From Candidatus Hydrogenedentota bacterium (GTDB lineage: Bacteria; Hydrogenedentota; Hydrogenedentia; Hydrogenedentales; JAEUWI01), in assembly GCA_016791475.1 (NCBI GenBank), contig JAEUWI010000008.1:62001-126000 (forward strand): DNA of 64,000 bases. The letters are read 5' to 3'. The notes under the pieces were generated by a model, which saw nothing but the letters and a program-made list of their open reading frames with translations, was not told the DNA's origin and did no database searches. This document shows positions 1 to 9,148 of this stretch, in pieces. The translations under genes and the position numbers were made by a program. Each line of letters starts with the position of its first letter. Within the stretch, counting starts at the first letter, position 1.

Positions 1-1125
1 GGCATGGCGTACACAGTCCCACGACTCCAGTTGGCTGCACAAGTGCTCGGCAAGCGCGATGCGCCGGGTCGGATCTGCTTCGTTCAACCGAATCGAGGGG
101 AAGTAGTTTAACTCTTCCGACCACGCTGTTGTGCGGCTCCAATCGATGCGCCCCAGGCGGGATTGGGCCTCGGCCTTCGCGGCAAGGCCGGCAAATCGAC
201 GAAAGAGATGACCACGCCACCGCTCCGGCACGAGACCCAGCGCGGCACGCTTCAGCAGGCTATCACGGCCCGCCGCGTTCCAACGCAGATAGCCCTTTTC
301 CGCCAGCCAGTTGTTCAAATGCACCACCCCGGTGCCCGCGCCGCCAAAGCCGTGATCGGAAACAATGCCCACGACCACATCCTCGCCCGCAGCCGCGATC
401 AGGCGCCCCACCGCCGCGTCGAGTCGTTGGTAGACCTGCAAAATCGCCGATTCAAATCCGGGGCGGTGGCGCGGCGATTCAGGGTCGTGAAAGAGCCAGA
501 AATGGTGCGACACCGTGTCCGATTCGCCGAAGACGGCCATGAAGAAATCCCAGGGTTCCTCGCGCAGCAGCGACTCGGCAATGGCGCACTTCCGCTCCAC
601 GCCCGCGAGCAACTTTTCCGGCGCCATGGCGTGCCAGCCGGGCCCGATGTGATGTTCCTGAAAATCGGCGAAAGGCCAATCCCGCACAGCGACATAACGT
701 TCCGGCGGATAGACAAAACTGCGATCCACCCCGGTGGTCACGGGCGAATCGAAACCCGAGACCATCAGCCCGTTGATTGGCTCCGGCGGATAGGTGCCCG
801 GTACACCGAGGACACACGAGCGCTTGCCCGCGGCGTCCAGCATATTCCACAGCGCGGGCGCGGCGCGGTCGCCGCTGTTGACGAAGCGCAGCCCGCGCTC
901 CGGTGTAATCTCGGTGAAATCGAAGATACCATGGCGACCGGGGTTGACCCCCGTGACGCACGTGGTCCATGCGGGAAAGGTCACCGGCGGTTGCGTGCTG
1001 GCCAGGGGGAGAAAGGCGCCCCGCGCCCGCAACGCCGCAAGATTCGGCAGAAGCCCCGCGTCCATCCACGGCCCCACCAGCGACGGTTCCGCGCCATCAA
1101 GCCCTATGAGTAAGAATCGTGCCAT
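1..1125 (-). CDS. alkaline phosphatase superfamily (type I phosphodiesterase-like) hydrolase, 3' end cut by window
   Basis: The minus strand reads open from an ATG at 1125 to the window edge (375 codons, no stop). The product starts MARFLLIGLDGAEPS, which carries the first metal-binding Asp. It continues with a TFPAWTTCVTGVNPGRHG segment that supplies the nucleophilic Thr, and later SDHGFGG, a metal-ligand motif of the alkaline phosphatase/nucleotide pyrophosphatase superfamily. There is no signal peptide, so a cytoplasmic hydrolase of a phosphodiester or similar substrate is likely; the substrate cannot be told. The terminal inverted repeat of the IS1380 element begins 2 nt upstream of the start codon, so the native promoter and ribosome-binding site are displaced. 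Confidence 0.85.
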   Translation of the reverse strand, partial: MARFLLIGLDGAEPSLVGPWMDAGLLPNLAALRARGAFLPLASTQPPVTFPAWTTCVTGVNPGRHGIFDFTEITPERGLRFVNSGDRAAPALWNMLDAAGKRSCVLGVPGTYPPEPINGLMVSGFDSPVTTGVDRSFVYPPERYVAVRDWPFADFQEHHIGPGWHAMAPEKLLAGVERKCAIAESLLREEPWDFFMAVFGESDTVSHHFWLFHDPESPRHRPGFESAILQVYQRLDAAVGRLIAAAGEDVVVGIVSDHGFGGAGTGVVHLNNWLAEKGYLRWNAAGRDSLLKRAALGLVPERWRGHLFRRFAGLAAKAEAQSRLGRIDWSRTTAWSEELNYFPSIRLNEADPTRRIALAEHLCSQLESWDCVRHA

Positions 1126-1127
1126 GC

Positions 1128-2847
1128 TTAGCCCGGAAATTTCACGGCCCCATGAAATAGTTGGGCCGCTCAGGGTGTTAAATAGTTAAGGAACAACAAC
1201 TTAACAACCCCTTGAGGAGCGGCCCAGTGAATACAGAGTGTACACCGATTCAGATGGAATTCCAAGGTCTTGGAAAGCGCAAGGTGGTGGCTTCCTTCGA
1301 TGGCGGTCACCTTTCTTCTGATGGCGGTGTGCTTCTGCTTCGGGAGCTGGATTCCCGCTTGAACATCATCGACCGCCTCGCGGCCTGTTTCACGGATCAT
1401 CGGGACGCCGAACTCGTTGAGCACACACTCCCGACACTGCTCAGGCAGCGGGTCTTCGGTCTCGCACTGGGCTATGAAGACTTGAATGATCACGACCGTC
1501 TTCGGCTTGACCCCTTGATTGCCCTGGCGTCGGGTCGGGAGGACCTTGAAGGTAAGGAACGCCTGCACGAAGCCGATCACGGCAAGCCGCTGGCCTCTCC
1601 CAGTACACTCAATCGTCTCGAGCTTACACCGGAAGACGCGAATGCGAGTTCGCGCTACAAGAAGCTTGTGTATCACCCGGAGCGTATCGAGGCGCTGATG
1701 GTGGAATTCTTCCTGGAATCCTTCAAGACACCGCCGGACGAGCTCATTCTGGACTTCGATGCGACGGACGACCCGCTTCACGGCAATCAGGAAGGCCGGT
1801 TCTTCCATGGTTACTATGGGCACTACTGCTACCTTCCGCTCTACGTGACCTGCGGCGACGAGCTGCTGGTGGCCAAGTTGCGCCGCTCCAACATCGACGC
1901 CTGCGACGGGACCGTGCCGGAACTGGAACGACTGGTGACGGCCATTCGCGCGAAGTTTCCCCGCACGCGCATCATCATGCGCGGCGATTCGGGCTTCTGC
2001 CGCGAGGAAATCATGGCATGGTGCGAGATGAACAACGTCTACTATCTGCTGGGACTGGCCAAAAACGCGCGGCTCATCAGATTCCTGGAGCCGGCCTTGT
2101 TCAAAGCCGCTTTGCGCCACCGCCTGACCGGCGTGGCCTGCCGTGAGTACGTCTGCTTCGACTATCAGACCCTGAATTCCTGGAATCGTGCCCGACGCGT
2201 TGTTGGCAAGGCCGAACAGTTGTCCGGCAAAACCAATCCCCGCTTCATCGTCACCAACCTGCCCGAAGACTATGCAACGCCCGACGCCCTCTACGAGAAG
2301 CACTACTGTGCCCGTGGCGATATGGAGAACCGGATTAAGGAACAACAGCTCGACCTGTTCGCCGACCGCACCAGCACCCACACCATGCGGGCCAATCAAC
2401 TGCGCCTGTGGTTCTCCAGCATGGCCTACATCCTCATGAACCGAATGCGCGCCACCACGCTGGCCGCGACGGAAATGGCCAGCGCGACTTGCGGAACCAT
2501 TCGTCTCAAGCTATTCAAAATAGCCGTAAGTCTCAAGGTGAGCGTGCGACGCATCGTCCTTCAGATGCCCGACGCCTGCCCCTTCCAGGAGATCTTCGTC
2601 AAGGCGTGGGAAGCCCTTCAGGCACGGCCTCGCGCGGCATAGCCACCCGCCAGCGCCACCCCCAGGGGCCAAGGTCGACAAAATCGACCGGCCGGCGCGA
2701 TAAGAACCTGTGGGGGTAGGGGGAGGTGTGTCAATACGCCGATACAAAGCGACCGAGAGGCCACCCGCCGCCCAAAAATCCGCATCAAAATCAAAAAAAC
2801 GACCTACAAGCGCGATGGCTCCCCGGGTGGTGAAATATCCGGGCTAA
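1128..2847 (+). mobile_element. IS1380-family insertion sequence
   Basis: Imperfect terminal inverted repeats bound a single transposase gene. The left end (from 1128) reads TTAGCCCGGAAATTTCA and the reverse complement of the right end (to 2847) reads TTAGCCCGGATATTTCA. No clear target duplication was seen, so the outer limits are good to a few bases. It lies between the phosphodiesterase gene (minus) and the histidine kinase gene (plus). Confidence 0.85.
1227..2642 (+). CDS. IS1380-family DDE transposase
   Basis: This cut-and-paste transposase of about 471 residues catalyses movement of the surrounding element. The DDE-type catalytic region includes LILDFDATDDPLHGNQEG and RIIMRGDSGFC, as in IS1380 transposases (DDE_Tnp_1 group 4). 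The reading frame is open from a TTG at 1212, but GAGG at 1214-1217 sits about 9 nt before a GTG at 1227, so GTG is preferred. Length and frame look intact and the gene is probably functional. Confidence 0.9.
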   Translation: MNTECTPIQMEFQGLGKRKVVASFDGGHLSSDGGVLLLRELDSRLNIIDRLAACFTDHRDAELVEHTLPTLLRQRVFGLALGYEDLNDHDRLRLDPLIALASGREDLEGKERLHEADHGKPLASPSTLNRLELTPEDANASSRYKKLVYHPERIEALMVEFFLESFKTPPDELILDFDATDDPLHGNQEGRFFHGYYGHYCYLPLYVTCGDELLVAKLRRSNIDACDGTVPELERLVTAIRAKFPRTRIIMRGDSGFCREEIMAWCEMNNVYYLLGLAKNARLIRFLEPALFKAALRHRLTGVACREYVCFDYQTLNSWNRARRVVGKAEQLSGKTNPRFIVTNLPEDYATPDALYEKHYCARGDMENRIKEQQLDLFADRTSTHTMRANQLRLWFSSMAYILMNRMRATTLAATEMASATCGTIRLKLFKIAVSLKVSVRRIVLQMPDACPFQEIFVKAWEALQARPRAA

Positions 2848-2939
2848 CCTTCGTGGTACCATGGTTGCGAACCTGGAAGGAGCCACCCCATGCCACACCA
2901 CGTAGAATTCTCCGTTCCCCTGGAGAGGTTCAATCCACC

Positions 2940-4889
2940 ATGAGCATCCGTTATCGGCTCCTCCTGCTCGTCTCCGCGCTCGTGCTCATCTCGGCCACCG
3001 TGCTCGTCTACCTCGCATCGGCCTACCTGGACACGCGCCAGCGACTTCGCGAGGCCGATGTTGTCCTCGACGAGCTTGTACGGGCGGCGGGCACTTCGGC
3101 GGCAATTGCCCGACTGCGGCTCCTGGTGCTCTATCGGCAGAGCACCGGCGCCGGCGCACCCGGCGAAGTAGAGGAGCTGGCCCTGGGCTGCGAGCGTGCA
3201 TTTGATGCCTGGAGTGCCGCGTCAGACCTCGCGATTCAAGCAGGCATTGGAGACGAAGCCGACGACCTGGCACAAATTAAAGTCCTGGCACAGGATTTTC
3301 AAACGGAGCTCGAGAGGCTCCGAACGGCACTCGACGCTAAGGCTGCGCCGGATCCCGCCGTCTTCGACCAACTCCTGGATTCGGGCGTACGGGTACTCTT
3401 TGTTGACGATCTTGGCGAGATGAGCACCGCCTTTGACGGAATATTGCTCAGCATGGGCACCACCCCCTGGATCGCTCGAATCGGTCCAGGTCAGCTTGCC
3501 ACGGCCCGCGCCACCCTCGCCGAAATCCGCGCCGCGCACCTGGTGCGGGATCGCCTCCAGCGCCAAGCCAGCCGCATCGCCTTGCTCCTGGCCGACGCCT
3601 CGCCTGAAATCGACCGTGAGATAATCAGCACCACCGTTTCCCTGAATGAAACGATGGGAGCCTGGCTCAGGGCCACGGAAGCCTATGTGGAGGTCTCCGG
3701 CGAACCCGCGCCACCTCACTACGAAAAATTCGTCGTCGCCAACAGAATGCTCCAGGAGCATGTCAATCTGCTCCTGGAGGATGAGCGCCACGGACGCATC
3801 GACGATGCGCGTACACGAGCCGCCGAGACCTGGATGCCTGCGCTCCAGAATGAACTGCTGCCAATCCTCGAGGAGAGTCTGAACTCGGAAGTCGCCGAAC
3901 TGCGGAATATGCTGTTGGAACTTTCCAGTTCCACCGCGTCGGCGGGCGCGGGCGGCATAGCCGTGATTTGCGCCGTCCTGCTCGCCACCGTCGCGGGCGC
4001 GTTCCACACCGTTCGCTCCATGCTTCGTTCCCTGGACCAGCTTCGCGCGGGGACGGAACGTGTCGGCGCGGGAGATTTCGCCCACCGGCTCAACCTCGGC
4101 GCCGCCGATGAGCTGGGCGCGCTGGGCGCCAAGTTTGACGCGATGGCCGAGAAACTCCAAGAGCAGGTGCGGCAGCGCCAAGCCCTGGAGGCGGAGTTGC
4201 TCCGCAATGAGCGCCTCGCCACCCTGGGCCAGGTCATCGCCACGGTCAGCCACGAGATTCGCAATCCCCTTGGCACCATCCAAACCTCGATCTACGCCCT
4301 GCGCAAGCGACTCGGCGATCAAAGCGATGCTGTTTCCAGCTCGCTCGACCGCGCCGACCGGAGTATAGTGCGGTGTAATCGAATCATCGGCGAGTTGCTG
4401 GACTACACCCGCACCCGCGCGCCCAACCGTGTGGAAACGCCCCTCGACTCCTGGCTGGCGCAAGTGCTGGACGATTTCAATTTTCCCACGGGTGTGGCGG
4501 TATCATGTTCGCTGAGTTCGGGCGCAACCCTGCCCATCGACCGAAATCACATTCAAGGCTGCATCGTGAATTTGCTTAGCAACGCCTGCCAGTCCATGAT
4601 GGAGCGACAGGACGGGCGGACGCCGTGCATACTCCGCATCGAGTCTGAAGACACAGGCTCCCGGGTGGAAGTCCGCGTGAACGATACCGGGCCGGGAATC
4701 GCCCCGGAAATTCTCGATAAGATATTTGAGCCCATGTTCAGCACGCGCACCTTCGGCGTGGGCCTGGGTCTGCCGATTGTAAAGAAAACCATGGAACAGC
4801 ACGGCGGCAACGTCGAGATTGTAAGCGAACTGAATCGCGGAACCACGGCAACGTTGTGGTTCCCCGCATCGGTACTGGAGAAAACATGA
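2940..4889 (+). CDS. membrane sensor histidine kinase
   Basis: A transmembrane sensor kinase of about 649 residues that autophosphorylates on His and passes phosphate to the next gene's product. TM1 is at about 5-27, a long helical extracytoplasmic sensor follows, TM2 is at about 333-355, then HAMP. The HisKA motif SHEIRNPLG has its phospho-His near 438. The ATPase domain shows NLLSNACQS (N box, ~542), DTGPGI (~581) and GVGLGLPIVKK (~606). The frame is open from 2853, but the ATG at 2940 follows a GAGAGG sequence and starts directly before TM1, so it is preferred. The response regulator gene starts 1 nt after the stop. The signal sensed is unknown. Confidence 0.9.
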   Translation: MSIRYRLLLLVSALVLISATVLVYLASAYLDTRQRLREADVVLDELVRAAGTSAAIARLRLLVLYRQSTGAGAPGEVEELALGCERAFDAWSAASDLAIQAGIGDEADDLAQIKVLAQDFQTELERLRTALDAKAAPDPAVFDQLLDSGVRVLFVDDLGEMSTAFDGILLSMGTTPWIARIGPGQLATARATLAEIRAAHLVRDRLQRQASRIALLLADASPEIDREIISTTVSLNETMGAWLRATEAYVEVSGEPAPPHYEKFVVANRMLQEHVNLLLEDERHGRIDDARTRAAETWMPALQNELLPILEESLNSEVAELRNMLLELSSSTASAGAGGIAVICAVLLATVAGAFHTVRSMLRSLDQLRAGTERVGAGDFAHRLNLGAADELGALGAKFDAMAEKLQEQVRQRQALEAELLRNERLATLGQVIATVSHEIRNPLGTIQTSIYALRKRLGDQSDAVSSSLDRADRSIVRCNRIIGELLDYTRTRAPNRVETPLDSWLAQVLDDFNFPTGVAVSCSLSSGATLPIDRNHIQGCIVNLLSNACQSMMERQDGRTPCILRIESEDTGSRVEVRVNDTGPGIAPEILDKIFEPMFSTRTFGVGLGLPIVKKTMEQHGGNVEIVSELNRGTTATLWFPASVLEKT

Positions 4890-4890
4890 C

Positions 4891-5619
4891 ATGAAGAATC
4901 TTCGCATATTGGTGGTGGATGACGACCGCGACTTCGCCGAGGGCGTGGCCGACGTGCTGCAACTCCATGGCCACGAAACCGCCGTGGCCCATTCCGGCGA
5001 AGAAGCGCTGGAACTGTTTACCGAAAGCGAATTCGACGTGACCTTCATGGATGTGAAGCTGCCCGGCTGGAACGGCGTCGAAAGCTTCCGGGAATTCCGT
5101 CGGCGCTTCCCGGGCGCAAAGGTCGTCATGATGACCGCCTACAGCCTCGACAACCTCATGGACGTGGCCACCGAGACCGGTGTGATCGGCTCCTTTCACA
5201 AGCCCCTCGCCTTTGGCGAAGTCGAGGCCCTGCTGAACCGCGTGCGACAGGACGCCCGCGTGCTCATCGTGGACGACGACGTGGATTTCGCGAGAGAAGT
5301 CCGCGACGTGCTCGAGGTGGCAGGCTTCTCTGTGCGCTCCTGCTTCGACGGGAAGACGGCGATTCGGCGCTGTCTGGAAGAACCCTTCGACGCCATGGTC
5401 CTCGACCTGCGCCTCCCCGGTGCCAGCGGCGCGGAGGTATTCAGCGCCGTGCGCGAAGCACGACCCGACCTGCGAATTGTTCCCATCTCTGGATTTGATG
5501 AGGAGGCCATAGCAACTGCGCATGAGAAAGGCAAGATTGACCTCAAGAGCGTGCTCCATAAGCCTTTCAGCCCAGACAGCCTCCTACGTATGCTGGAGCA
5601 GGTCCCGGGTGTGGGTTGA
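4891..5619 (+). CDS. response regulator with two receiver domains and no output domain
   Basis: Two CheY-like receivers in tandem make up the whole 242-residue protein. The first has acidic residues in VVDDDRDF, phospho-acceptor Asp54 (MDVKLPG), MMTAY and Lys104 (HKP). The second, from about 122, has VDDDVDF, Asp172 (LDLRLPG), PISGF and HKP. There is no DNA-binding or enzymatic domain, so it probably works as a phosphorelay intermediate or by protein contact. It is translationally linked to the kinase gene upstream (1 nt gap). The next gene converges on it after 4 nt. Confidence 0.9.
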   Translation: MKNLRILVVDDDRDFAEGVADVLQLHGHETAVAHSGEEALELFTESEFDVTFMDVKLPGWNGVESFREFRRRFPGAKVVMMTAYSLDNLMDVATETGVIGSFHKPLAFGEVEALLNRVRQDARVLIVDDDVDFAREVRDVLEVAGFSVRSCFDGKTAIRRCLEEPFDAMVLDLRLPGASGAEVFSAVREARPDLRIVPISGFDEEAIATAHEKGKIDLKSVLHKPFSPDSLLRMLEQVPGVG

Positions 5620-5623
5620 AACT

Positions 5624-6796
5624 TCAATCAGCCTCATTCCGCAAGGTTTCCGTCAGCTCCGCCTCGATCTCTTCGATACTCGGCAGGCTGGAGGCCAGGT
5701 TGGCCGGAAGCGCGCGGGTGAGTTCGTAGTCCGCAACGCCAATGGGCTTGTGAATATCGCGTAGGGCATACTCCGCGACCACGCGGTCTTTGTTCTGGCA
5801 GAGAATGAGACCCACGGTAGGCGCATCGTGTTCATGACGGAGTTGGTCATCCACCGCCGAGCAGTAGAAATTCATCTTGCCTGCGTACTCCGGCTTGAAG
5901 TCGCCCTTCTTCAAATCGATAGCGACGAAGCAGCGCACATGGAGGTGGTAGAAAAGGAGGTCAAGATAGAACTCCTTCTCGCCCACGTCCAGCCGGTACT
6001 GTCGCCCGACAAAGGCAAAGCCACGCCCCAACTCCAGCAGGAACTTCTGAATATGGGTCAACAGGCCCACCTCCAGCTCCCGCTCTTGGAAGGGCTCCGC
6101 CAAGGTCAGAAAATCGAACACATAGGGGTCTTTTAAGAGCTGGGTGGCAATTTCCGCATGCGCAGCGGGCAGGGTCCGGTCAAAATTGGTCACCGCGCCG
6201 CCTTGGCGTTCGTGGGCGCAGTTTTTGATTTGGGTTGTCAGCGTGGCCCGGCTCCAGCCTTGTTCCAGGGCCTGCTGGGCGTACCACAGGCGAGTCGGGA
6301 GATCTTTTATCTTCTGAATCAATACAACATGGTGAAACCACGGCAACCCGACTGCCAGCTTCGTAGAAATGAGGGGGCTCTCCGGGAGGTGTCGTATTTT
6401 TGCAGCAGGCTGCTGCAAAATTGGCAATGAAGACTTTTGCTCACTTTTATCACTTTCATCTTCTTGAAAAGTCAATTTTGCAGCAGCCTGCTGCAAAATT
6501 GACGGTGGTCCGTATTCACGCGCAAACTGAATCATGTAGCCGAGATTGCGCTCTGAAAACCCTTTCTCCTCCGGCAATTCGTTCTTCAAATCAACGGCCA
6601 AACGTGGAATAACATTTGTACCCCACCCCTCTCGCTCTTGGCGCTCTAAGATCATTCGTCCCACATCCCAATACAGCAGAATCATCTCTGCATTTGCGGA
6701 CAGAGCCGCACGACCCTGCGCGGCGCGGACGCGGCTCTTGATGTCACCCAACAGGTCGCGATAGATTCCCAAACCGGTATCGCCATGCTCAGTCAT
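5624..6796 (-). CDS. DUF1016/YhcG family PDDEXK nuclease-like protein
   Basis: 390 residues with the YhcG N-terminal helical domain (start to ~130) and a C-terminal PD-(D/E)XK-type domain (FYLDLLFYHLHVRCFVAIDL, then KKGDFKPEYAGKMNFY). The family is often found with restriction-modification and defence genes; its role is not settled. The start overlaps the plsC stop by 8 nt, so it is read from the phospholipid operon although it looks functionally unrelated. The stretch around residues 100-135 contains two QQxAAK repeats encoded by palindromic DNA (6398-6420 and 6473-6501), which looks like an in-frame insertion. A degraded relative lies at about 62510-62815. Confidence 0.85.
   Translation of the reverse strand: MTEHGDTGLGIYRDLLGDIKSRVRAAQGRAALSANAEMILLYWDVGRMILERQEREGWGTNVIPRLAVDLKNELPEEKGFSERNLGYMIQFAREYGPPSILQQAAAKLTFQEDESDKSEQKSSLPILQQPAAKIRHLPESPLISTKLAVGLPWFHHVVLIQKIKDLPTRLWYAQQALEQGWSRATLTTQIKNCAHERQGGAVTNFDRTLPAAHAEIATQLLKDPYVFDFLTLAEPFQERELEVGLLTHIQKFLLELGRGFAFVGRQYRLDVGEKEFYLDLLFYHLHVRCFVAIDLKKGDFKPEYAGKMNFYCSAVDDQLRHEHDAPTVGLILCQNKDRVVAEYALRDIHKPIGVADYELTRALPANLASSLPSIEEIEAELTETLRNEAD
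6398..6501. repeat. two palindromic repeats inside the DUF1016 gene
   Basis: A near-perfect palindrome occurs twice in the coding region. The copy at 6473-6501 has 14-nt arms (CAATTTTGCAGCAG and its complement) around one base. The copy at 6398-6420 has 11-nt arms (TTTTGCAGCAG) around one base. Both are read as QQxAAK on the coding strand, so they preserve the frame. Confidence 0.85.
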
Positions 6797-7514
6797 CTTC
6801 AGCCTCCAGCAGGTCCTGAACCGCCCCCTGCAGTTGTTGTGCTATCTCTTTGGCCCCGCCTTTGCCTGGTGCCACCTGATCGAAACTCATGGGCTTCCCA
6901 ACGACCACGCTCAACCGCGTGAGCCTTGGCAGCCGCCGTCCCTTGGGCCAGCTTTCAAAGGCCCCCTTGATCGCGCAGGGCAGCACAGGCACGGCACAAC
7001 CGCGCAGTAGGAGACCGATACCGGGCTTAAACTCGCCCAACGCCCCCGACCTGGATCGCGTGCCCTCGGGAAAGAGGATCAATACGTTGCCCGGCGTCTT
7101 GAGCAACTGCTGGCAGATCTTCAGGCTCTGCTGCGGGCCCGCCGTCCGGTGAAAAGGCAAAGCGTTTACAATGATCGAGGAAAACATGACGCGCGGGAGG
7201 GCGGTGAAGAAGTAGTCGGCCGCCGCCGCCGGAAAGATGCGGTGGCGCATGCGAAAGGGCAGCATGGAGATTAGACAAATCGCGTCCCAGTGACTCGAAT
7301 GGTTGGCCACGAGGACGAAGGCGGAGTCGTTTGGAATATTCTCCAGTCCGGTGACGCGAAAGCCATGGAAGAGCTTCAGGCAACCGCGAATAAACAGTCC
7401 CGCGGCGGATCGCGTGGCGAAGATCCACATGGACGGCTCGCGGGGAAAGTCGCGCAGTCCATCCGCCAGATTCTTGTCCAGATCGCGCGCGCTATCGTAG
7501 TGCCATTCATCCAT
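6789..7514 (-). CDS. plsC: 1-acyl-sn-glycerol-3-phosphate acyltransferase (PlsC family)
   Basis: Transfers an acyl chain to lysophosphatidate to make phosphatidate at the inner membrane. The 241-residue protein has the catalytic NHX4D motif as NHSSHWD (His72, Asp77) and the glycerol-phosphate-binding FPEGTRSRSG motif near 150. A hydrophobic segment (about 32-50) precedes the catalytic motif. It lies 9 nt downstream of cdsA, which uses its product, and its stop overlaps the DUF1016 start. Size and motifs are normal for the family. Confidence 0.92.
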   Translation of the reverse strand: MDEWHYDSARDLDKNLADGLRDFPREPSMWIFATRSAAGLFIRGCLKLFHGFRVTGLENIPNDSAFVLVANHSSHWDAICLISMLPFRMRHRIFPAAAADYFFTALPRVMFSSIIVNALPFHRTAGPQQSLKICQQLLKTPGNVLILFPEGTRSRSGALGEFKPGIGLLLRGCAVPVLPCAIKGAFESWPKGRRLPRLTRLSVVVGKPMSFDQVAPGKGGAKEIAQQLQGAVQDLLEAEDD

Positions 7515-7523
7515 AGCGGGCTC

Positions 7524-8480
7524 CTATCGCACGCCGTAGAGGCCGTAGAACCAGTTCACCATGTGCAGGAAGAGGGGCGCGGTGAAGATCAGGCTGTCAA
7601 TGCGATCCAGGATCCCCCCGTGACCGGGTATGAGCGCGCCCGTGTCCTTGATGTTGATGTCGCGCTTGATGACACTGATGGAAAGATCGCCCAATTGCCC
7701 GCCGATGCCTACGATGAGTCCCGTGATGATCAGTTGCAGTGACCCAAAGTGGGGCAGGCACGGTGCGGCGATCCACGGAAAAACCATGGATACGGCGAGC
7801 GCGCCGAGAGAGCCTTCCCACGTCTTGTTCGGACTGATTTGGTCGCGCAGTTTGTGGCGACCAAAGGCCTTGCCGAAGCAGAAGGCCGCAATGTCGTTGA
7901 TCTCCACCGCCACAATGAGAAAGAGCAGATAGGCGTAGGGCCGGTCGGCATTCGCGAGGAAGGTCAAGTGACCAAACATCCACGCGATATACACGAAGCC
8001 CACCATCGCGAGCGACACCATTTGCAACTGGCCTTTGCTGCGGTTGCGCAGAATCGGGATCGTCAGTATCAGCGCGATGGCATAGACCGGCAACGTGCGG
8101 AACATGCCGAACCAGCCGGGGCGACCATTGTAGGGATCGGTAAGGATTGCGATAAAAAAAATCGCGCCGATGGACACATAGACCGAGCCCGTCATCCACC
8201 AGTCGCGGTAGAGTCCCGTGGCCCGGGCGAACTCGCGAAAGCCGATGAAGGCCACAATGGAGAAAAGTGTGATGGTGGCCTCGCGCCCGAACAAAACGGC
8301 CGCCAGCACCGTCGGGATCATGATCAGCCAGCCCTGGTAGATGCGCCACACGGACGTGACGTTCTTCCCGAGGGCGTACTTCAGCAGCAGCAAAGCCAGA
8401 CCCGCGACAATGAGCGCGCCAAAGATGAAACCGCCGAGGAAGCGAACACTCGGGTCGTGCAGCGCGGCTTGGAAATTCAT
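7524..8480 (-). CDS. cdsA: phosphatidate cytidylyltransferase (CDP-diglyceride synthase)
   Basis: Integral membrane enzyme that converts phosphatidate and CTP to CDP-diacylglycerol. The 318-residue product has about eight membrane segments and the complete CDP-diglyceride synthase signature near the C-terminus (SVIKRDINIKDTGALIPGHG, then GILDRIDS). The frame runs upstream to 8789, but the ATG at 8480 overlaps the stop of the preceding gene in an ATGA arrangement and the residues before it are non-family, so this start is chosen. It is followed by plsC. Confidence 0.92.
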   Translation of the reverse strand: MNFQAALHDPSVRFLGGFIFGALIVAGLALLLLKYALGKNVTSVWRIYQGWLIMIPTVLAAVLFGREATITLFSIVAFIGFREFARATGLYRDWWMTGSVYVSIGAIFFIAILTDPYNGRPGWFGMFRTLPVYAIALILTIPILRNRSKGQLQMVSLAMVGFVYIAWMFGHLTFLANADRPYAYLLFLIVAVEINDIAAFCFGKAFGRHKLRDQISPNKTWEGSLGALAVSMVFPWIAAPCLPHFGSLQLIITGLIVGIGGQLGDLSISVIKRDINIKDTGALIPGHGGILDRIDSLIFTAPLFLHMVNWFYGLYGVR

Positions 8481-9148
8481 GACGCCGCCTTGCGGTTGAG
8501 CGCGTCGATGATACGCCGCAGGCGAACAACAACCGTCTGCAGGCAGCCCGCAATCACGACGATCAGCGTCCAGTCCATCACGGTCAGATTCCACACCGTG
8601 GGCAGATGCCACCCGCCCCAAAGCTGGAGCAGCAGGATCGTCGCGCCAATGTGGAGCGTCACCATGCGCCACGGCTTGGCCATGATGCCGCTGAACTCCC
8701 GCTGCACACCAACGGCCTGGCCAAAAATACCGATATACGCCGTGAACACCGCCAGGATCGCCGCCCAATAGCCCAAAGGCACCAGGCACAACCCACTATG
8801 CGCCACACCCGCGAAGATCATCACATCGGACACGCGGTCCGGTACTTCATTCACGATCTCGCCGTTCAGGCTCGCCTTGCCAGAGGCCAGCGCCACCATA
8901 CCATCGAGCATGTTGAACCACAGCCGCGCATAGCAAAAAAACGAGCCCGCCATCAGCAGCCAGGGATAACTCGCCGCCTGCCAGAAACAAAGCCCCGCCA
9001 GGGCCGCCGCCACGACGGATAGATAGTTTCTGTGGCGGAAAGCTGAATTGACAAAATGATAAACGAATGGCCTACTCCCTTTGGACAAAACATCTGTGAC
9101 GGCAATCACAGAAAGGAGCAGGCCATGCGAATGAAGACTGTGCGTCAA
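8477..9148 (-). CDS. CDP-alcohol phosphatidyltransferase family protein, 5' end replaced by an insertion sequence
   Basis: The product is multi-spanning and carries a CDP-alcohol phosphotransferase-like motif (NMLDGMVALASGKASLNG, then EIVNEVPDRVSD), a variant of DX2DGX2ARX8GX3DX3D. Only 8477-9023 appears native. The first ~42 codons of the open frame lie inside the IS whose terminal repeat begins near 9024. The usual N-terminal helix ahead of the LSVVAAALAGL segment is missing, and the sequence beyond the far IS end (after 10679) does not supply it. The gene is probably inactive unless an IS-borne start restores expression. It heads the cdsA-plsC operon. Confidence 0.75.
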   Translation of the reverse strand: MTHSLHSHGLLLSVIAVTDVLSKGSRPFVYHFVNSAFRHRNYLSVVAAALAGLCFWQAASYPWLLMAGSFFCYARLWFNMLDGMVALASGKASLNGEIVNEVPDRVSDVMIFAGVAHSGLCLVPLGYWAAILAVFTAYIGIFGQAVGVQREFSGIMAKPWRMVTLHIGATILLLQLWGGWHLPTVWNLTVMDWTLIVVIAGCLQTVVVRLRRIIDALNRKAAS

